Positions 7,052 to 14,696 of a stretch of 28,883 bases of DNA are shown here, piece by piece. The number at the start of each line of letters is the position of its first letter. Position 1 is the stretch's first letter. The position numbers and the translations under genes were made by a program. The notes beneath the pieces are model-generated. The model did no database searches. It was not told the DNA's origin and worked only from the letters and a program-made list of their open reading frames with translations. Source of the DNA: a virus; the IMG/VR virus record IMGVR_UViG_3300032053_007684, positions 1 through 28,883 of that record. The stretch is one strand, 5' to 3'.

Positions 7052-7657
7052 TCACTTTCGCTTCTTTGTACAGGCCTTGTCAAGAATGAGAACGCCTATG
7101 TCATAGATCGGCCTTTTATCGTTCATGAAACAAGTGTGCCAACGTAAGTTCTGTGTGTACTTTAATCGCATCAATGGTTGCAACTTCTTCCATGAAATGA
7201 ATTGAATGACGGGACCTGGACGTGAGCTGTCGAGCATGAGAAATCCTCGACGTGAATGATACAGGACTGCGACCCAATGCGACCATTTGTCGATGCACAG
7301 AATGACAGGGCGTTTTTTCTTCAAAGATGCCATGAGCAATTTCTTTGCGCCTGAGGCAGTGCGCCTTCGAGAGAAGCTGAGATGAAGGCCAAGCTTGAGC
7401 TTTTTGATGGCTTTTACGAGGGCTGAATCACTAGTCCCTGATCGTGTGGTGCCAGCAAGTTTTGCCAACCTTCGATCATCCACGTCGAATCCGTAACCAA
7501 ACAAGCAGTGACGTAGGGCCATAGGACCACAAGACCATTTGTTTCGTTGAGGATATACGATCGTTTGTTCGGTGATGACGGCAGGGTCACCCTTGCGCCC
7601 ATTTCCAGCATTGCGATAGATTGCCTTTGTAAGTGAACGATTGGACACTTTGCCCAT
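7052..7657 (-). CDS. C39-like papain-fold peptidase
   Basis: 201 aa. The motif Q-x5-C-G (Gln37, Cys43 in QRNKWSCGPMALRHCL), a later WSHWVAV (His127) and MLDSS (Asp143) give the Gln, Cys, His and Asp of peptidase family C39, which includes the protease domains of double-glycine bacteriocin exporters. TTRSGTS and the KAIKKLKLGL segment also fit the family order. There is no ABC transporter domain and no signal peptide, so it should be a soluble cytoplasmic protein. The first 28 residues are basic. It sits 30 bp after the NAMPT gene on the same strand. Its substrate is unknown; it could process a phage protein or target a host factor. Confidence 0.72.
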   Translation of the reverse strand: MGKVSNRSLTKAIYRNAGNGRKGDPAVITEQTIVYPQRNKWSCGPMALRHCLFGYGFDVDDRRLAKLAGTTRSGTSDSALVKAIKKLKLGLHLSFSRRRTASGAKKLLMASLKKKRPVILCIDKWSHWVAVLYHSRRGFLMLDSSRPGPVIQFISWKKLQPLMRLKYTQNLRWHTCFMNDKRPIYDIGVLILDKACTKKRK

Positions 7658-7687
7658 GACTAATGGTACAAACTGTTATCGAGATGT

Positions 7688-9073
7688 TCAGGTCGCGCGG
7701 GCTCTGACTTCGTCGAGCGTCGTTTCATTGAGCGATTCTCCGTTTTCAAAGACAGTGTGCATGATCGAATTCGTAGAACTGACGTGTCCAGAACCAAGCC
7801 TGATCACAGTCCAAATATGCTCATGCTCATCATATTCGAGATCAAGGCGTCCAGGCTTTGATCGCTTTCCATGATCAGTGATGGGATCCTTGAAGACATC
7901 TCGTTCTTCACCATTCACCGTCACAGAACTGCACTTCATTGCGAACTTTTGGGTGTCGCGATTATGGTGTTGTAGCAAGCCACCACCCATGCCGAATGCA
8001 ATATTCGATGCACTGAATCCACTCGCTTGGGCAACTAACAAGATATTGTTGATCGATTCAGCATTGATGCCATCGCCTTGAATGACGCGGACATTCTTCA
8101 ATACTTTGTATCCCTTTGTGTTCGTTGTCACGCCGAATTTGCTCTCGAGGGCTAGAAGCGTGTCTCTGACGATCGTTGTAGGATCACCAGAGTCTGGACG
8201 AATGATGAGTGTGGCGCCCGAATCAATAACGTCCTGTCGGAGCTCTTCGCCCCAGAGCTTGTTCACGGCATTGAAGAGATCATACGAATCAGAGACACAT
8301 GCGACGAGCGAATTGGGCTTTGCATACTGCCGAAGCATGTTCTTGTATGCATCGACTTCATGTTCCTTCCCCCATGCGGTGATCGTCGAATGTTCTGCGG
8401 CCGGGATCGAAAATGCTGACATCGGCGAATTATAGTAACGATTCGCCGCCATGACTCCTACGACGGTGTCGCTTCCCATGAAATTTACGAGGTGGGCAGC
8501 ACCGCCGATCGCTGCAGACTCGCGGCTCGAGACGCCTCGAGAACCGAAATCATGCAACTTGAAATTGATCTCAGCTGCAGGATCATCAGCCGTGTTCTTG
8601 AGAAAGGACATGATGTTCTTTTTGATGTGATAGCTCGTCGTTGCAACGTTGATCGGATGCCAGACGCGGACGAGCATTGTCTCGAGCCATGACGCCAGCC
8701 AGAAGACCTTCGGATCGGTCGATTCGATCGTCACTAGCGGTAGGTGCGTCGGAACAACGGTTCCTTCTGGGACTGCTCGAATGCGAACAGGCAGGCGACC
8801 ACCATGGGCGTTGACGATGTGCATCCAACCGTCGTAGTTGAACGGTTCTCCGTGCACTGCATAGAATGCTTTTGCCTCTTCGACCATTCCTTTTGTGATG
8901 CGTTCTGTCAGGTACTTCTTGACGTAGTATTGAAGCCCGAAGAAGACCGTCTTGTCATAGAGGCCTCCTCGACTTTCAATGTACGAGAACATGCTCGTAG
9001 TGCCGGGCGGGTACTGAAGCCAGTGACTCGCTTTGTATGAATCGACATCGAAAATAACATTAAAGTCGTCCAT
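7688..9073 (-). CDS. nadV: Nicotinamide phosphoribosyltransferase
   Basis: 461 aa from the ATG at 9073; the GTG two codons upstream sits directly on the ribosome site. This is a full-length NAMPT: DVDSYKASHWLQYPPGT at the start, HDFGSRG in the middle, PAAEHSTITAWG with the catalytic His (residue 228), LIIRPDSGDP, and GMGGGLLQ near the end. It condenses nicotinamide with PRPP to give NMN, the rate-limiting step of NAD+ salvage. The next gene upstream in the transcript makes NAD+ from NMN, so together they form a complete two-step route. Phages with such pairs can restore NAD+ after host NADase defences act. The family is certain. Confidence 0.97.
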   Translation of the reverse strand: MDDFNVIFDVDSYKASHWLQYPPGTTSMFSYIESRGGLYDKTVFFGLQYYVKKYLTERITKGMVEEAKAFYAVHGEPFNYDGWMHIVNAHGGRLPVRIRAVPEGTVVPTHLPLVTIESTDPKVFWLASWLETMLVRVWHPINVATTSYHIKKNIMSFLKNTADDPAAEINFKLHDFGSRGVSSRESAAIGGAAHLVNFMGSDTVVGVMAANRYYNSPMSAFSIPAAEHSTITAWGKEHEVDAYKNMLRQYAKPNSLVACVSDSYDLFNAVNKLWGEELRQDVIDSGATLIIRPDSGDPTTIVRDTLLALESKFGVTTNTKGYKVLKNVRVIQGDGINAESINNILLVAQASGFSASNIAFGMGGGLLQHHNRDTQKFAMKCSSVTVNGEERDVFKDPITDHGKRSKPGRLDLEYDEHEHIWTVIRLGSGHVSSTNSIMHTVFENGESLNETTLDEVRARAT

Positions 9074-9109
9074 TTTCACTCTCCGTGATGTCCCCGCGGG
9101 CCTCTCTGG
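9074..9109 (-). promoter_or_regulatory. Leader of nadV, shared with the nadM-like gene
   Basis: Read on the minus strand, CAGAGAGG (complement of 9101-9108) is followed after about 13 bases by CACGGAGAGTGA ending just before the ATG. The same two blocks, in the same order and about 15 bases apart, precede the NMN adenylyltransferase gene (10219-10256). GGAG within the second block is the ribosome site. The identity goes beyond what a ribosome site needs, so a shared control element or a local duplication is possible. Confidence 0.5.
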
Positions 9110-9126
9110 CTCGATCGGAACGTCTA

Positions 9127-10218
9127 TTAGAATCTCGTGACGAAAAAATTGATGATGTGGAAGTGATCTTCGAAGAACTCATTTTCACGAGAAAAGACGT
9201 CACGAAGCGGGACCCACCACGCCTTATCGGCGTCATCCATTCCCTTGACTTCTGGAAGATTTCCATCTTTTAGTTTGATGCAGAATGCGTGGGTGATCGT
9301 CCGACCGCGCAAGGAGCGGTGTGGGTGATCAAACACACGTTCGCCGACAATGTGTGATTTTAGGTCAGTTACAGGAATTTTGATTCCCGTCTCTTCCTTG
9401 AGTTCACGAATGCATCCGTCGACAATTTTTTCTTCTTGTTGGAGGAATCCACCCGGGAGTGCAATGAGGCCGCGGCCAGGAGCGCCCTTACGGCGGACGA
9501 CTAGGATGTGACCGCTGCAGATCACGACTGCATCAGTCGTCACAAACATGGGAGGAAATGGTGCATCTTCCCATTCGGCTTTGTATTGAACGATGTGGTC
9601 GTGCTCTTCCTTCAGACGCTTGAACTCAGGACCGTCCATGAAAGAGATGACGTAGTTGTACACGTAGAACGGAACGCGATCCTTGATCGTGATCTTGTCC
9701 TGTTTGAACATCATGTCGCGAATCTTTGTCGCATCACAGTGCACATCGAAGAACTCAGTCTCAATGAACTTCCACTGTGGGAAAAGCTTCAGATAGAAAC
9801 TCGTTTCGTCTTTCTTGTGACCGATCAGAACGACATCCTTCGATCCCTGCGTCACAGTCCCGATCGCCTGCTGCACAGCGGCAATCCAGAGATTTTCGTT
9901 GTAGAGATAGTCTTTTGCAGTGATGAAGATGATCTGATCGAGCACGTCTGCGGGAAGTTTTGTTCCCGTTGGTTCGATGTAATCTTTGTAAACCTTGGAC
10001 TGTGACATGACTACAGCATGTGCATCGACGGAGATCGCGGACTTCATCATCGCGATCCTCTCTTCAGAGGTCCAGGGGTTCTTTGTCGTTCGGGCTTGGT
10101 TGTCGCTTCCGATTACGATGATGAGCTTTTTCGCCTGCTTAAGTGCAAAACGCACCGTTTCCAGGTGCGCGTTATGAAATGGTTGAAACCGTCCGATGTA
10201 AATTCCAAACTCGTGCAT
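9127..10218 (-). CDS. nadM: Bifunctional NMN adenylyltransferase / Nudix hydrolase
   Basis: 363 aa. Residues 1-185 form a nucleotidyltransferase domain: GIYIGRFQPFHNAHLE carries the H-x-x-H site (His15, His18) and CDATKIRD the C-terminal adenylyl-binding motif. Residues 225-363 form a Nudix domain with the complete box G-x5-E-x7-RE-x2-EE-x-G (Gly257 to Gly278). NadM-Nudix fusions join NMN and ATP to NAD+ and hydrolyse ADP-ribose or related pyrophosphates. The gene lies 53 bp upstream of nadV with the same type of leader. The Nudix half could also clear ADP-ribose left by NADase defence enzymes. Both domains look intact. The symbol is assigned from domain architecture. Confidence 0.93.
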   Translation of the reverse strand: MHEFGIYIGRFQPFHNAHLETVRFALKQAKKLIIVIGSDNQARTTKNPWTSEERIAMMKSAISVDAHAVVMSQSKVYKDYIEPTGTKLPADVLDQIIFITAKDYLYNENLWIAAVQQAIGTVTQGSKDVVLIGHKKDETSFYLKLFPQWKFIETEFFDVHCDATKIRDMMFKQDKITIKDRVPFYVYNYVISFMDGPEFKRLKEEHDHIVQYKAEWEDAPFPPMFVTTDAVVICSGHILVVRRKGAPGRGLIALPGGFLQQEEKIVDGCIRELKEETGIKIPVTDLKSHIVGERVFDHPHRSLRGRTITHAFCIKLKDGNLPEVKGMDDADKAWWVPLRDVFSRENEFFEDHFHIINFFVTRF

Positions 10219-10256
10219 GTCACTCTCCGTGAAAGTTCTAGCAAACCCTCTCTGGG
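10219..10256 (-). promoter_or_regulatory. Leader of the nadM-like gene, second copy of the shared element
   Basis: On the minus strand it reads CCCAGAGAGGG, about 15 unrelated bases, then CACGGAGAGTGAC directly before the ATG at 10218. It matches the nadV leader at 9074-9109. The GGAG is six bases from the ATG and serves as the ribosome site in both. The bases between the blocks are not conserved, which argues for selection on, or recent copying of, the two blocks themselves. Confidence 0.5.
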
Positions 10257-10267
10257 CTTATCGCTAG

Positions 10268-10308
10268 GATGGCGGTCTGCCATCTGTGTATAGATTATCA
10301 TCTTACAC
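10268..10308. promoter_or_regulatory. Hairpin and inverted repeat upstream of the NAD+ genes
   Basis: Two dyad elements lie side by side in the 108-bp gap upstream of the nadM-like gene. GATGGC and GCCATC (10268-10273, 10279-10284) form a six-pair hairpin with a five-base loop. Next to it GTGTATAGAT-TATC-ATCTTACAC (10286-10308) is a near-perfect inverted repeat with one bulged base. On the minus strand it contains GATAAT, a possible -10 box. This looks like the promoter and operator region of the NAD+ unit. There is no T-run, so the hairpin is not a typical terminator. Confidence 0.45.
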
Positions 10309-10326
10309 AGGCATTGTACACTGTCA

Positions 10327-11289
10327 TTATTCGCTTTTGATCTTTTTCGATATTGCTCTTCCAACGAGCTTTTCCCAATCACGTTGTGGCCTGACTTCGA
10401 GATTTTTCTTCCAAGCACCGAGCATGACGCTAGGTTCAATTCCTAGGTCTTTTGCAACAGCAACTAATGCGTTGAGATCTTTGATGAAACAACTCCCGCC
10501 GAATCCGAAGGCAGGTTCTCCTGAATCATCCGCGGGCATCGGTCCAGGAACCTTCCAATGTGATTTACCTAGACGCTCATCTAAGAGTGCGTATTCGACG
10601 ACTTTATCGTAGTCGATGTTTTTACCTTGCTTGTCGAGCGCTTCGCAGATCTGATAAAACTCGTTCGCTAGTGAAACCTTCACAGCAAGGTGAATATTTG
10701 TCACATACTTTACCATTTCAGCTGTCGAACTTGACGTCTTTACAATGGGAACGTTCGGAAACGCAGCCTCAAAGATTTGCTTTACTTTATTGATCCAGGG
10801 TCGTGGACCGCCTAAGATGATGCGATTCTGATTTCGCATATCATCAAGTGCAGATGCCTCACGTAAGAATTCAGGGCTAAAGACGACATACAAACCCTTC
10901 CCTTCGAACATTCTGTTCCATGCCTCGGTCGACCCGGGTGGAACAGTCGATTTGATGACTACAATTCGATCTGGGCCAGCCCATGCAGCTAGCTCACGTA
11001 ATGTGCCTTCAACGATTGATAAATCTGCAGAGCCGTCTTCGAACATTGGTGTTGGTAGACAGATGAAAAATACACCACTAAAATTCTTCTTATTGAAACA
11101 ATGGTAAAGAAATTCTGACATAGTATTAGCCGGTTGTAGCGTGCCCCGGGATGGGACAAGGTGTTTTCCTCCCGTAGCTTGCTTTCCCGCCTTGTCGTAA
11201 GTGTAAACGTCAAGTCCACGTTCGGCGAACACTGTTGTGAGTGATCCACCCACGAAACCCTGACCTATCACGCCGATTGACTTTTTCAT
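10327..11289 (-). CDS. Short UDP-glucose/GDP-mannose dehydrogenase-like protein
   Basis: 320 aa. The N-terminal NAD domain has IGVIGQGFVGGSL; FICLPTP, KSTVPPGST and SPEFLREASA follow in the usual order. Lys194 (EMVKY) and Cys267 (AFGFGGSCFIKD) match the catalytic lysine and cysteine. These enzymes oxidise UDP-glucose to UDP-glucuronate, or similar sugars, in two steps. Family members run to about 390-450 residues. This one stops about 53 residues after the catalytic Cys, so it lacks most of the C-terminal nucleotide-sugar domain. There is no open frame downstream that would supply it. It is probably a compact phage form or an impaired enzyme. It closes the carbohydrate region next to the NAD+ unit. 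Confidence 0.87.
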   Translation of the reverse strand: MKKSIGVIGQGFVGGSLTTVFAERGLDVYTYDKAGKQATGGKHLVPSRGTLQPANTMSEFLYHCFNKKNFSGVFFICLPTPMFEDGSADLSIVEGTLRELAAWAGPDRIVVIKSTVPPGSTEAWNRMFEGKGLYVVFSPEFLREASALDDMRNQNRIILGGPRPWINKVKQIFEAAFPNVPIVKTSSSTAEMVKYVTNIHLAVKVSLANEFYQICEALDKQGKNIDYDKVVEYALLDERLGKSHWKVPGPMPADDSGEPAFGFGGSCFIKDLNALVAVAKDLGIEPSVMLGAWKKNLEVRPQRDWEKLVGRAISKKIKSE

Positions 11290-11296
11290 ATGCTTC

Positions 11297-11698
11297 TCAG
11301 TTCACAATGTTGATGTCTAGAATTTTGACTTCAGCAGTCTTTCCATTTGATGTCAACAGCACAGTATCCCGTGAGATGTTCTTGTCAATGAAAACATCAA
11401 ATCGATCAGAAATCGTACCGAGAAGTCCAGATTTATTGAATGAGGGTTTATACAAAACGCTACACTCTAGTATGCATGCTATGTTGCGATTGACAAACAC
11501 ACGAGCTTGTTTCTCACCCATTTGATTAGTCGCATCAATCATCGTTTCGATGAGCGTTTCATACCATTCTCCAACAGTTCCTGTGAATTTTGGACCGCGG
11601 TAGACGACTTCACCGTTAACAGTAACCTCAATACCAGCGCCAGTATTTTTGTTGACGAATTTCCCGGGCACACGCGACCAAAATAGCTTTATCATCAT
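11297..11698 (-). CDS. Unknown protein in the carbohydrate operon
   Basis: 133 aa, or 132 if the second ATG at 11695 is used, which is better spaced from the GAGG site. It looks rich in beta strands, with GIEVTVNGEVVYRG near the start and KTAEVKILDINIVN at the end. No signal peptide or membrane segment is visible. It lies 37 bp after the methyltransferase gene and 7 bp before the dehydrogenase gene on the same strand. I recognise no family. Its place suggests a link with glycan synthesis, but a structural or accessory role is equally possible. Confidence 0.6.
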   Translation of the reverse strand: MMIKLFWSRVPGKFVNKNTGAGIEVTVNGEVVYRGPKFTGTVGEWYETLIETMIDATNQMGEKQARVFVNRNIACILECSVLYKPSFNKSGLLGTISDRFDVFIDKNISRDTVLLTSNGKTAEVKILDINIVN

Positions 11699-11735
11699 TT
11701 CCTCACATCAATCGTACAACTAACGTATGAACTGT

Positions 11736-12302
11736 TCACACTACGAGCCAATCCTTGACTTCTTCCCAAGAACGAAGTCGCATCCAAGCTTGTCGATTTT
11801 CCTCAAGATCCTTGTACGTAAGGTCATCCATGCTTTTTTCAACGATGATGGGATCCATGTTTGGGACGACCTTTACGATCCCGACACCATAATCATAGTT
11901 GCCGACGATGCAATTGAGCCCTTGATCTGCTCGAAGGTGTGCCATCGCTCGCCAAGCTGTTCCGCAAGCATCTTGAAGTTCGTATCGTTCATTGTGGGGA
12001 TTGCAATCGTGCATCACGATCAGTCCACCTTCATTGAGGATCTTCAATGAATTTCTCACGTCAGACATGACTTGCGTATGATGGTGATACGCATCAATGA
12101 AGACGATGTCGAACGTCTCTTTGTTCTGTGCAAAGAATTCGTCAGTCGTCATCCTGAGTGTTCCACCTTCAACAGAATCGACGCCGACCTTGTAGAGACA
12201 GTCGATCGCATTGAAATTGCTGTTGTGCCAACACCCGAGCTCGAGGTATGAATTGTATGAGTGAGCCTGGATTGCGTGTCTGATTGTCTGTGTTCTGTTC
12301 AT
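11736..12302 (-). CDS. SAM-dependent methyltransferase, class I
   Basis: 188 aa from the ATG at 12302, chosen because it overlaps the upstream TGA as ATGA. The Rossmann core shows YLELGC (SAM-binding motif I, without the full Gly loop), GVDSVEG, FDIVFIDAYHHHTQVMSDV and GGLIVMHDCNP. This pattern matches the Methyltransf_24-like group that often accompanies glycosyltransferases and methylates sugars. The acceptor is not evident. A second member of this general group lies at 25736-26461, but the two are not close copies. Confidence 0.8.
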   Translation of the reverse strand: MNRTQTIRHAIQAHSYNSYLELGCWHNSNFNAIDCLYKVGVDSVEGGTLRMTTDEFFAQNKETFDIVFIDAYHHHTQVMSDVRNSLKILNEGGLIVMHDCNPHNERYELQDACGTAWRAMAHLRADQGLNCIVGNYDYGVGIVKVVPNMDPIIVEKSMDDLTYKDLEENRQAWMRLRSWEEVKDWLVV

Positions 12303-13237
12303 GTCATCTCCAAGAGTGTCATTGCCGTGTTCACCCATGTGTTAGAGTCTCGAATGTACTGCACTGATGAATCGATGATCGCTTGACGTTCATCACTGTC
12401 CATCGCCTTGATGCCCTTCACGATGTCATGCAATTCTGCAACTGAACCATACGTTTTAACGGTCGGAATATTGCCAACATATAACTGCATGTCATTATCA
12501 CTGAATTTTTCTCGAAGGCTCCAGCAGCCTTGCGCTGCCACTTCAATGTCTCTGATCCAGATACCGTGTCCTACGTTTGTCTCTGTACCATCGAGGAGCT
12601 TGATTGGATTGTTTTCACTGCGAACGAAGATCTTGATGTCACGAAGCGTGTTCAAGTATGCATCATAATTGCGATTGTTTCCATGCATGATGTACGTTTG
12701 CATCCCCAATTTTTGCATGTCATTGAAGAGCGCTCGTCTATGTGGATGAACAGTGCCGACAAATCCAAGTTCATGCAAACGATGATCATAGTGATTATCA
12801 CTATTGCAATACTTTGAAAGCACACCCATCTTCACAAATATGCTTGGAACTCCTTTTGAATTGAGGTAATCTGACCACCATTTCGTTGTGACAGCAACGG
12901 TCCCTAGGTTCGTATTTTCAACCAACCAATCATAGAGTCCCGGATATGGCGTAGAGGCATCATATGCGCCCCATGGATCTTGATCATACATGACATATGA
13001 AGTATGACTTAGGTAACTTCTGAGGTTCATTCGGTAGGCTGAAATGCTTCGTTGTTTGAGACAACACACAACTTTGTCGTACCCTTGAGGCATTGATGTG
13101 CTGCCCAATTCAGCTAATGTCACTAGTCTGACTTCAGCAACTTCTTCAAGCGCTGATAAAAGTTGATGCTGGTAACAGTTCGTCGTGACATATTCCAGAC
13201 TGTCAACAAGCTGTAATACGCGCTGTTTGGGTGTCAT
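12299..13237 (-). CDS. GT-B glycosyltransferase, CgeB/GT4-like
   Basis: 312 aa. LGFVGTVHPHRRALFNDM in the middle, then YIMHGNNRNYDAYLNTLRDIKIFV and IRDIEVAAQGCW, follow the order of CgeB-like glycosyltransferases: a Gly and Arg phosphate loop, a sugar-nucleotide loop and a Glu near the end. The N-terminus is divergent. The start overlaps the preceding glycosyltransferase gene by 35 bp and the stop overlaps the methyltransferase start as ATGA. Donor and acceptor are unknown. The family call is reasonable but weaker than for the GT4 enzymes with a clear E-x7-E motif. Confidence 0.72.
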   Translation of the reverse strand: MTPKQRVLQLVDSLEYVTTNCYQHQLLSALEEVAEVRLVTLAELGSTSMPQGYDKVVCCLKQRSISAYRMNLRSYLSHTSYVMYDQDPWGAYDASTPYPGLYDWLVENTNLGTVAVTTKWWSDYLNSKGVPSIFVKMGVLSKYCNSDNHYDHRLHELGFVGTVHPHRRALFNDMQKLGMQTYIMHGNNRNYDAYLNTLRDIKIFVRSENNPIKLLDGTETNVGHGIWIRDIEVAAQGCWSLREKFSDNDMQLYVGNIPTVKTYGSVAELHDIVKGIKAMDSDERQAIIDSSVQYIRDSNTWVNTAMTLLEMT

Positions 13238-13928
13238 ATGTTTCCTTTGCTTCGTTGAACAACTTTATGAACAGAGGATCTGTGTAGTTGAATTGATTAT
13301 TAAACTTATTTGACATTGCAGCGCCGATAATTGCAAATCCACGAATCCTATCATAGTGATGCCTCACCCATGCATGGTGAACCTTTGATATTGTTTCTCC
13401 GTGATTCTTCAGTGCTCGATGCGCACCGTAGTGGAACGCTTGTAATTCAGATGCATGAGCACAGTGAAATCCAGCCGGGATCAACAATTGTGGCAGTTCT
13501 GCCTGGTGAAGGACGATGTCGTGTCCTGAATCGACCCCTCTATCACAATAGAGGTCGCTCTTTGAATCATTGAATGTTACAACTGGACTGAAACAATTTA
13601 AGCCATTGATCAGATCGTCTGTCATGTAGTCCCACAATGGTGCCTGAATCGCTGTAACACGAGGGTTTGCCTCGAATTGTTTCCAAATATCTTCGAGTGT
13701 TGACGGATTCCTAAGAACTGTGTCAGCGTCGACCTTTACGAACAAATCATGATTCACACGAGCAGCACGCCAGGCCGCCCAGAGTGAATTGTGTGCATCT
13801 TTTTCAGGAAGACCTGCGACGAGGTAGTGCGTCACATCAACATTCAATTGTACGTGAATCATCCTCAAACAATCTTGAAAGTCTCCTTCACCTGAAGACA
13901 TCGTTCCGACAAATATTCTGGGTCTCAT
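13203..13928 (-). CDS. GT-A fold glycosyltransferase
   Basis: 241 aa. It starts RIFVGTMSSGEGDFQDC, a GT2-like first strand, and has LFVKVDADTVLRNPSTL, with the D-x-D metal site used by GT-A enzymes. Later FHYGAHRALKNHGETISKVHHAW may supply the acceptor-side residues. The 241 residues correspond to a minimal GT-A domain with no membrane segment, so it should act in the cytoplasm. The ATG overlaps the stop of the formyltransferase gene (ATGA), linking it to the amino-sugar genes. Confidence 0.75.
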   Translation of the reverse strand: MRPRIFVGTMSSGEGDFQDCLRMIHVQLNVDVTHYLVAGLPEKDAHNSLWAAWRAARVNHDLFVKVDADTVLRNPSTLEDIWKQFEANPRVTAIQAPLWDYMTDDLINGLNCFSPVVTFNDSKSDLYCDRGVDSGHDIVLHQAELPQLLIPAGFHCAHASELQAFHYGAHRALKNHGETISKVHHAWVRHHYDRIRGFAIIGAAMSNKFNNQFNYTDPLFIKLFNEAKETYDTQTARITAC

Positions 13929-14695
13929 TTCATATCCTCAAGTGAAAGTGTGATCTTCTTATTTCCAACGACAATATACGGCTTGGGCTTGTTTGGAAAC
14001 GTCAATGCACGGACTTCATTGTACAATTGTTTTGGTGAATCTAACAATGATGAATTTATTTCTAGTGAAAGATCTTTGGCACGATACGTGTAAAATGGGT
14101 CGGCCGCGGGGATGAATTTCTTTATTTGTCCTTCACAAATGTCATCGATGTTTGTTTCCAACATCCACAATCCTATGTTATTCACTTTTTCGAATAATGA
14201 ACCAGCCGTGTCGTCTAGACTGATGTTACAGGGTCTTGAATCAATGATCGGTCCATCATCAAGCGATTCATTCATGTAATGGAGTGTGCTACCGTGCAAA
14301 GTCTCACCATTTCTTATTGCCCAAGTTGCACAATGTCGACCTCTATATTGTAACCTCAGTGAATGGTGAAGATTAATGATCCCAAGAGGAACACGCTCTA
14401 TGTCGTGCTTTGTGATGATCTTCCAATAACCTAGCGAGATGATGAGATCAGAATTTTCAATGACTTCTTCTAATGAAGAAAATTTTCTTTGAGCAGAGTA
14501 TGCTGTGCACCGAGCATCAAATAATGAGTGATCATCAACGAGGAAACCGCTCAAATCAAAGTGTTTTTGTTGGTCGGGATGATACTGAAATGTTGAATCT
14601 TTAAGACGCTCGAGCGCATGACCTGCATCGAGGGTCCAATTGACGTATGGAACGAAATAATCACGTGAACTGATTAGAAAGCCGACGCGGACCAT
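13925..14695 (-). CDS. Sugar N-formyltransferase-like protein
   Basis: 256 aa. The catalytic pattern of N10-formyltetrahydrofolate-dependent formyltransferases is present: GIINLHHSLRLQYRGR (Asn108, then His), ETLHGSTLHYM (His134) and SLDDGPIID (Asp146). The family includes methionyl-tRNA formyltransferase and sugar N-formyltransferases such as VioF and WbkC. The neighbours, an aminotransferase, a dehydratase and a reductase, favour a sugar substrate: the 4-amino group made by the DegT enzyme could be formylated here. The C-terminal 70 residues are unlike the tRNA-binding domain of Fmt. Sugar identity is inferred. Confidence 0.85.
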   Translation of the reverse strand: MVRVGFLISSRDYFVPYVNWTLDAGHALERLKDSTFQYHPDQQKHFDLSGFLVDDHSLFDARCTAYSAQRKFSSLEEVIENSDLIISLGYWKIITKHDIERVPLGIINLHHSLRLQYRGRHCATWAIRNGETLHGSTLHYMNESLDDGPIIDSRPCNISLDDTAGSLFEKVNNIGLWMLETNIDDICEGQIKKFIPAADPFYTYRAKDLSLEINSSLLDSPKQLYNEVRALTFPNKPKPYIVVGNKKITLSLEDMK

Positions 14696-14696
14696 A

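Noticed and set aside
9508-10005. Plus-strand 165-codon open frame
   Set aside because: It lies entirely antisense to the well-supported NMN adenylyltransferase/Nudix gene and has no recognisable motif or ribosome site.
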